DNA of 64,000 nt from Conus ventricosus. Its lineage: Eukaryota; Mollusca; Gastropoda; Neogastropoda; Conidae. The notes beneath the pieces were generated by a model. That model did not search any database and was not told where the DNA came from. It saw only the letters and a list, made by a program, of their open reading frames with translations. The stretch is from positions 142,155,471 through 142,219,470 of the forward strand of contig CM031595.1 of the NCBI GenBank assembly GCA_018398815.1. The letters run 5' to 3'. The position numbers and the translations under genes were made by a program. Positions 59,542 through 64,000 of the stretch are shown in pieces (the stretch's first letter is position 1; the number at the start of each line of letters is the position of its first letter).

Positions 59542-59636
59542 AAATCCCTCGGGACGAGCGTCTCTCTGAATCACACTGGTTTGAAGACACAAGAGGAGAC
59601 ACAACCTCCAAGTTCGTTGAAGTCTTCTCTGATGTG
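59542..59636 (+). CDS. Exon: linker and start of Ig9
   Basis: The acceptor is ACTAATACTCAG (phase 1) and the donor GATGTG|GTGAGT (phase 0). It reads IPRDERLSESHWFEDTRG then TSKFVEVFSDV. The C-terminal part is the A-strand of the domain completed at 60428 and 61811. The middle has no recognised motif. Confidence 0.75.
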
Positions 59637-60427
59637 GTGAGTACTGTTACTCTCTGTGTCTTCTATTTTATTGAAGAATGTTTGGATTATCTGGGGATGG
59701 GGGGGGGGGGGGGGGGGGGGGGAAGGGTGTACTGGTTGTTACATATTTGCTTGTAGCTGATGTGTTTTTATTGGGGAAAGATTAAAGCTTAGCGATAAAT
59801 GATGTTAAATGATAATAAAAACTGTTGTAATATATGGCTGTATGAAAGTGAACCAAAAGGGCATTGTGTGTTGACTAGTGGAAAGAAGACAAAAGATTTA
59901 TCATAACTGAGGGAAAGAAGAAAACAATTGTGTGTCACAGAGGAAAAGAACAGCTCAGGTATTACTTTCTCTTGCTGGCTGACTGAACAATATGATTTTA
60001 GGGGGAAAAGGCAACAAAGAAATTTATTAGAGACTGTAGAAAAGGATACTGATAAACTTAGTAGTTATGGGAAAGAAGATAAAAAAATCTACTCCAGTCA
60101 ACCAACCCGGTTGAGTCTATATCTGCGCATCCTGTGTGGAGATAAACTGGGCCCACTTAAACAAAACCAAGTGGCCTTACAAAGATTTGCAACATGGTTT
60201 CAGAATAGGTCCTGCTTCTGTAATCTAGCAGTGTCCCAGAGGGAATCACCCCCCCCCCCACCCCCACCACCCACCCCCGAAAAAAGAGAAAAAAAAAAAA
60301 AAAGAAAAATGGAAAAAGGAAAAAAAAAAGGAAATGTCAAACTTGTGTTGCATTGATTGAAGGTGGCAGAACCATGTGTCCCTAATTGATGGAAGGGAGA
60401 CAAAGAGTCCTGTTTTTGTGTGTGCAG
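59637..60427. other. Intron with poly-G and C/A-rich tract
   Basis: A G run of about 24 (59698-59722) and a C-rich then A-rich tract (60249-60335). No coding signal. Confidence 0.6.
59698..59722. repeat. Poly-G tract
   Basis: About 24 consecutive G on the sense strand of the intron, a possible G-quadruplex former or replication slippage site. Confidence 0.85.
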
Positions 60428-60504
60428 ACTGTGATGGAGGAGAAGACATTAGAACTGACGGGCAAAGTGACAGGACTGCCCCGCCCTGAGGTCACCTGGC
60501 GTCT
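60428..60504 (+). CDS. Exon: middle of Ig9
   Basis: The acceptor is GTGTGTGCAG (phase 0) and the donor GTCT|GTAAGT (phase 2). It reads TVMEEKTLELTGKVTG then LPRPEVTWRL. The B-strand cysteine position is Gly/Lys. It links exactly with 59636 and 61811. Confidence 0.85.
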
Positions 60505-61810
60505 GTAAGTACCTCATTGTCCTCTGCCCCTTGCTGTGGAAATGTGCACTCTGAGTGCGTCTCCGTTCCATAGTGGGAGACAAGTATCGGGTCCAAGTGT
60601 ATAATCCATGTACTTCATGTGTCACTGAAAGCATTGGTACCATGGTGTGTGGATATGTGGATATGTTGATGTATCACTAGACTAGAACTTTGAGATTCAC
60701 CTTTGGTAAGATTTTGAAGGGGTATGTTACCATTTTCTTATCCTACCATTAAATTATCCACAGCCTGTCTTCAGGGATGCTCAAATTTATGAAAGTATGT
60801 TGTTAATACATGCTATGGAGATGTGTTTTTGGTGAATCTGTTATCTTTATAGTCTGCAAACATATAGGAACTATTGAAGTGTATGAACATGTTAAATGGG
60901 TTTTGATTTTCCCTGTAGTTTGTGATTGTGTCTTATGTATCGATACTGTATTCGGTTCCCAAAAGCTGTAAACATGTTGTGGTCATCTTTGTTCTCAGAA
61001 TGATTAATTTTTCTGGGGGCCGGAATAGCTCAGTTGGTAGAGCGCCGGACTCGTAATCCTGGGGTTGCGGGTTCGAATTTCGGTACAGGAGGATTTTTCC
61101 CTTGGAGTTAACATTGGTTCTGACTCCATTCCCCATACAGTCCTTCGAATGAGACTATAAACCGAGGTTCCGTGTGTGAAAGCACGCACAACATCTTGCA
61201 CACACGTAAAATCCCATCACCAACTTTCGGAAGAGAAGGCCACTTTGGCCGTTGGTATGGATGACACGTTACACATAGCATGCACCTTCCCCGAAGATGG
61301 AGTATGGCTGCCTTAATGGCGGGATAAAAAACGGTCATGCACACAAAAACTCCACTGCCTGTCTATACAGGCAGTGTCCGCAGGAGTAACAGCCTGCGTA
61401 CGCAGAAAGAAAAAAGAAAGAATTAATTTTTCTTTTTCTTATTTTTTTTTTTATTGATTGTCTTTGCCACCCCCATAATGTCTGAAAGCATGGCTGGTCT
61501 TGCTCACCGTAGCTTACGTTGCCCCAGTGAAATGGGAAGGCTTAAAAAAATTGCAAGGCTGTAAACCTGAACAAATAGAGATGATTGAGGATTAACATGA
61601 ATAAGAATTGTCTCCATTCTTGTCATTACTCGTGCACATAGAAGCAGTCTGACATCATTAGATTTACCCATTGATGTGCACAATATCAGCATGCCATGAC
61701 CATTTTTTATTGTTTCCGAAGATTTACATGAAAGTGTCATTTGAAACGGTGGTCATACTGTGTTATTGTTAAAGGTGCTAATTGTGGTGTTGGTGCCCTG
61801 GAATGTACAG
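60505..61810. other. Intron with SINE
   Basis: It holds the tRNA-derived SINE at 61014-61420; the remaining sequence has no recognised feature. Confidence 0.6.
61014..61420 (+). mobile_element. tRNA-derived SINE
   Basis: The head carries the two Pol III promoter boxes: TAGCTCAGTTGGTAGAGCG (box A) and GGGTTCGAATTTCGG (box B), spaced as in a tRNA. The anticodon-loop equivalent is CTCGTAA. Arms are imperfect and the acceptor stem does not close, so this is not a tRNA gene. A central domain follows (CTTCGAATGAGACTATAAAC, CGAGGTTCCGTGTGTG), a hairpin-like CACTGCCTG/CAGGCAGTG near 61351-61376, and an A-rich end (GAAAGAAAAAAGAAAG). The full-length look suggests a fairly young insertion. Confidence 0.85.
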
Positions 61811-61977
61811 GAATGGGCGAGAGCTGGTGCCAACGCCCAACATGAAGATGGTGTATGAGGATGAGCGGGTGAAGCTGAAGATCAGCCCAGTCAAGATGTC
61901 CCAGGAAGGGACGTACACCTGTGTGGCCACCAACTCTGCCGGCACTGATGAGTGCACCGCCTTTGTCACTGTTGAAG
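61811..61977 (+). CDS. Exon: end of Ig9
   Basis: The acceptor is TGGAATGTACAG (phase 2) and the donor GTTGAAG|GTAGGC (phase 1). It reads NGRELVPTPNMKMVYEDE then SPVKMSQEGTYTCVATNSAG, with F-strand cysteine. It closes Ig9, which is split over three exons. Confidence 0.92.
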
Positions 61978-61989
61978 GTAGGCCAGTTG

Positions 61990-62304
61990 TTGTTGTTGTT
62001 GTTGTCGTGTCATGACTAAAAGACTCCAGGGATCATCCGAACAGCCAAAGTACTTGAACATTATGGTACAAATGCATCAGCTGGGGATGAGAACATTACG
62101 TGTGTGACCGTTTTTGATTACCCCGCCAAGTGGGCAGCCACACTCCGACTTCAGGGGATTTTGAAGACTGATAATGTTATGATAGGAGCTTGTCACAACT
62201 GAAAGACAATCCCCGCATAACTATGCAGAGCATAACAACATTTTGATGTAGCCTTGGTGTTCTAGCCTATGTCAGTTGGCCTGACACAGCCTTAAGCCAA
62301 GGCA
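61990..62304 (+). repeat. Dispersed repeat, copy B
   Basis: It matches 33411-33655 over most of its length and has an extra internal segment (about 62082-62150) with ACGTGTGTGACCGTTTTTGA and CCGCCAAGTGGGCAGCCACA. It begins at a (GTT)n run about 12 bases after the splice donor of the Ig9 exon. It has no coding capacity and is probably a SINE or MITE. Confidence 0.85.
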
Positions 62305-62942
62305 GGAAGGTAGGGCAAACTCTTCAGTTAAGTTGTGTGTTTCTGTGCTTTCATGGCGCTTCTGTCATTAAAAACAACAAGCATTTTCTGTGTGAACAGG
62401 TTTGCAAAGAAAAAGCTTTAAACATGATCGTCATATTTGCAGATGAATGTGTGTGTTGTGTTTTTTTTTACAGACTTTTTGATTGAGAATCAGGCAAACA
62501 AGTATACTCCTTTTTCCTGTGATTTGTAAAGAAATGAATGAACACCTCCGTATGTGACCCCTGCAGCCAGACAAACGACATGAATCGACCAAGACATAAT
62601 GAGAGCTTTTTTAAATTGTTAACCTGTGCTCCCTCATGTAGTTTTGTTTTGTTTGTTTTTTCTGCTGTGGAGTTTTTACCTTTCTTTGCTTAAGTTATAG
62701 GCCATTTATCTGTGCTGTTCAACTGTAGTCTCATAATATAATGCCTTTTTCTTAAGTACGTAATGATCATTATGATCAAGCCTTTAGTCACAGAGTTGTT
62801 TATATTGTTTCATTTCAGTCCAATTTTCAACTGAACTAAGTCAAGGTAAAGCAAAGATCATGCATCAAGTACTGAGGAATTTTAACTAAGGTCTGTCACT
62901 GATTGATAGGAGAGAAATTTAATCGTCTTAGTCATTTATTTT

Positions 62943-62946
<4 letters not shown>

Positions 62947-63009
<63 letters not shown>
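62947..63009. repeat. (TG)n microsatellite forming the polypyrimidine region of an acceptor
   Basis: An uninterrupted TG run of about 62 bp ends in TGTGTGCAG, the acceptor of the exon at 63012. Confidence 0.95.
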
Positions 63010-63011
<2 letters not shown>

Positions 63012-63126
63012 GCAAATCTGAGCCTCCAGTGTTCACACGAAAACTGATGGACCGAGAATGCCGAGAAGGCCGACCGGTCAAATTTGAGTGTGCTGTCAAG
63101 GGTTTGCCTGAACCCCAAGTTCAGTG
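63012..63126 (+). CDS. Exon: first half of Ig10
   Basis: The acceptor is the TG-repeat followed by CAG (phase 1) and the donor TCAGTG|GTCAGT (phase 2). It reads KSEPPVFTRKLMDRECREG then PVKFECAVKGLPEPQVQW, with B-strand cysteine. The second half lies beyond the window or after the THAP insertion. Confidence 0.88.
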
Positions 63127-63164
63127 GTCAGTATCTGTTGAATCAGGGACCGTACAGCAAAGGG

Positions 63165-63270
63165 ACTAACAAGAGCCAGATGGGCCGCGCGAAGTACTGC
63201 TCGCGAGCCGACGGCCGAACTTGGGCGTAAAGAACTTCCGGTGGCAGCTTCTAGCGAGTAAACAATGTGT
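63165..63270 (+). promoter_or_regulatory. CpG-rich leader, possible promoter or 5' UTR of THAP unit
   Basis: The segment has many CpG sites (GGCCGCGCGAAG, CTCGCGAGCCGACGGCCG) in an otherwise CpG-poor intron and an ETS-like ACTTCCGGT. No TATA box is visible. It directly precedes the THAP frame, so a promoter or 5' UTR is plausible but unproven. Confidence 0.4.
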
Positions 63271-63311
63271 GGAACACGCGTGTCGGACGGTGTAAATCTC
63301 GTTTTTTTCGC

Positions 63312-63641
63312 ATGAACACTCCAATTTCTTGTACCAAAACCACATCGCATCTAATATGGGGGGGTGCAAACTGTGCCATTGTTGGCTGTCCCGCCCAGAA
63401 ATCTAAACACAAAGGGCTTACATTTCACAAATTACCGGCGAAAGGTACGAACGATGAGTGGAGAATGCAGCTGATCAACAGTATCAACAGACAAGATAAA
63501 TCGTTCAACCCCGACAGGGGTACAATTTGCTCCCGTCATTTCAAGGATTCTTGCTTCAAAACTGGCAAGTCTGAGCATAGACTCTATATCGTTCAGTTAA
63601 TGGCAGTATTTCATCGAATAGGTTTCCGTAATGACAATTAA
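63312..63641 (+). CDS. THAP zinc-finger domain exon (transposase-derived or host gene)
   Basis: From the ATG at 63312 the frame reads a short leader and then the THAP C2CH pattern: C-x4-C (CAIVGC, Cys codons at 63372 and 63387), 46 residues, then C-x2-H (ICSRHF, Cys codon at 63528). Also present are [10 protein letters not shown], the invariant Trp in [10 protein letters not shown], and RHFKDSCF. The usual C-terminal AVPTIF box is not seen; after [12 protein letters not shown] the similarity stops, so a splice donor or truncation probably occurs there. THAP domains bind DNA and occur in P-element-type transposases and in cellular regulators. The frame is intact. It is nested in sense within an intron of the Ig gene. 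Confidence 0.75.
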   Translation: MNTPISCTKTTSHLIWGGANCAIVGCPAQKSKHKGLTFHKLPAKGTNDEWRMQLINSINRQDKSFNPDRGTICSRHFKDSCFKTGKSEHRLYIVQLMAVFHRIGFRNDN

Positions 63642-63720
63642 GTTCGGGCATCCAAAATTCAGTGATGTCCAAGTGTTGGTTGTTTTACAAGGGCCGCTCA
63701 TTGAAGTAAACAGTTTCCAT

Positions 63721-63746
63721 TCTGTGTGTGTGTGTGTGTGTGTGTG

Positions 63747-63778
<32 letters not shown>
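63721..63778. repeat. (TG)n(GA)n compound microsatellite
   Basis: TG run then GA run. Confidence 0.93.
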
Positions 63779-63781
<3 letters not shown>

Positions 63782-64000
63782 GTTTATGTGTGTGTGTCAG
63801 TGCATGTTTATGTGTGTGTCAGTGCATGTTTATGTGTGTGTGTCAGTGCATGTTTATGTGTGTGTGTGTGTGTGTCAGTGCATGTTTATGTGTGTGTGTG
63901 TCAGTGCATGTTTATGTGTGTGTGTCAGTGCATGTTTATGTGTGTGTGTGTGTGTGTGTGTCAGTGCATGTTATGTGTGTGTGTGTGTGTGTTGTGTCAG
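63779..64000. repeat. Minisatellite of 22-34 bp units, reaching the window end
   Basis: Units consist of TCAGTGCATGTTTATG followed by a variable TG run. About eight copies are seen, differing mainly in the length of the TG run. Confidence 0.9.

Larger units (their letters stand above)
61978..63011. other. Intron with dispersed repeat and (TG)n at the acceptor
   Basis: It contains copy B of the dispersed repeat and ends in a (TG)n array that abuts the splice acceptor of the next exon. Confidence 0.65.
63127..64000. other. Partial intron splitting Ig10, with a nested THAP exon
   Basis: It holds a CpG-rich leader and THAP reading frame (63170-63641), then a TG/GA microsatellite and a minisatellite to the window end. 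Confidence 0.6.

Noticed and set aside
61014..61090. Functional tRNA-Thr gene
   Set aside because: Acceptor stem does not pair and arms have mismatches; the sequence continues into a SINE body and A-rich tail.

Overview
The window is eukaryotic nuclear DNA from an invertebrate, most likely a mollusc and perhaps a marine gastropod. The evidence is indirect: AT-rich introns with GT-AG junctions, long CA/TG and CT arrays, tRNA-derived SINEs and short retroposon 3' tails of a kind I associate with molluscan genomes, a LINE and a DIRS-type retrotransposon. The species cannot be named from sequence alone.

One gene on the + strand appears to fill the window, open at both ends. I placed about 21 exons (853-63126). 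Their splice phases match at nearly every junction, which is strong internal support. It encodes a giant intracellular muscle-type protein: about ten I-set immunoglobulin (Ig) domains, no fibronectin-3 domain or kinase in this piece, three DFRxxL motifs of the kind that bind F-actin in long myosin light chain kinase (MLCK), one IQ calmodulin-binding motif, and a very long Glu/Pro/Val-rich (PEVK-like) segment. The order is: acidic linker, Ig1, Ig2, DFRxxL cassette (7676-9719), acidic linker, Ig3, IQ exon, PEVK-like block (21538-about 28940) with some 50 copies of a 42-residue repeat, second acidic linker (31971 on), Ig4-Ig6, a 21-kb intron, Ig7-Ig9, and the first half of Ig10. This resembles titin, Stretchin-Mlck and long MLCK proteins. 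I do not assign a symbol.

The introns carry most of the other content: a 5'-truncated LINE (4970-7490), a tandem-repeat element rich in CCGTTA/TAACGG (11650-12945), a decayed LINE RNase H and C-terminal end (13600-14340), a nearly complete but frame-broken DIRS retrotransposon with inverted terminal repeats and an internal complementary region (about 14855-20390), a 9.2-kb array of a 55-bp minisatellite (40551-49775), SINEs, two copies of another dispersed repeat, many decayed minisatellites, and a THAP zinc-finger exon with a CpG-rich leader (63170-63641).

The assembly has many single-base indels inside long repeats and in two Ig exons. The 55-bp array is clean at its edges and noisy inside. 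I therefore read most coding frameshifts as uncorrected long-read errors, not gene decay.
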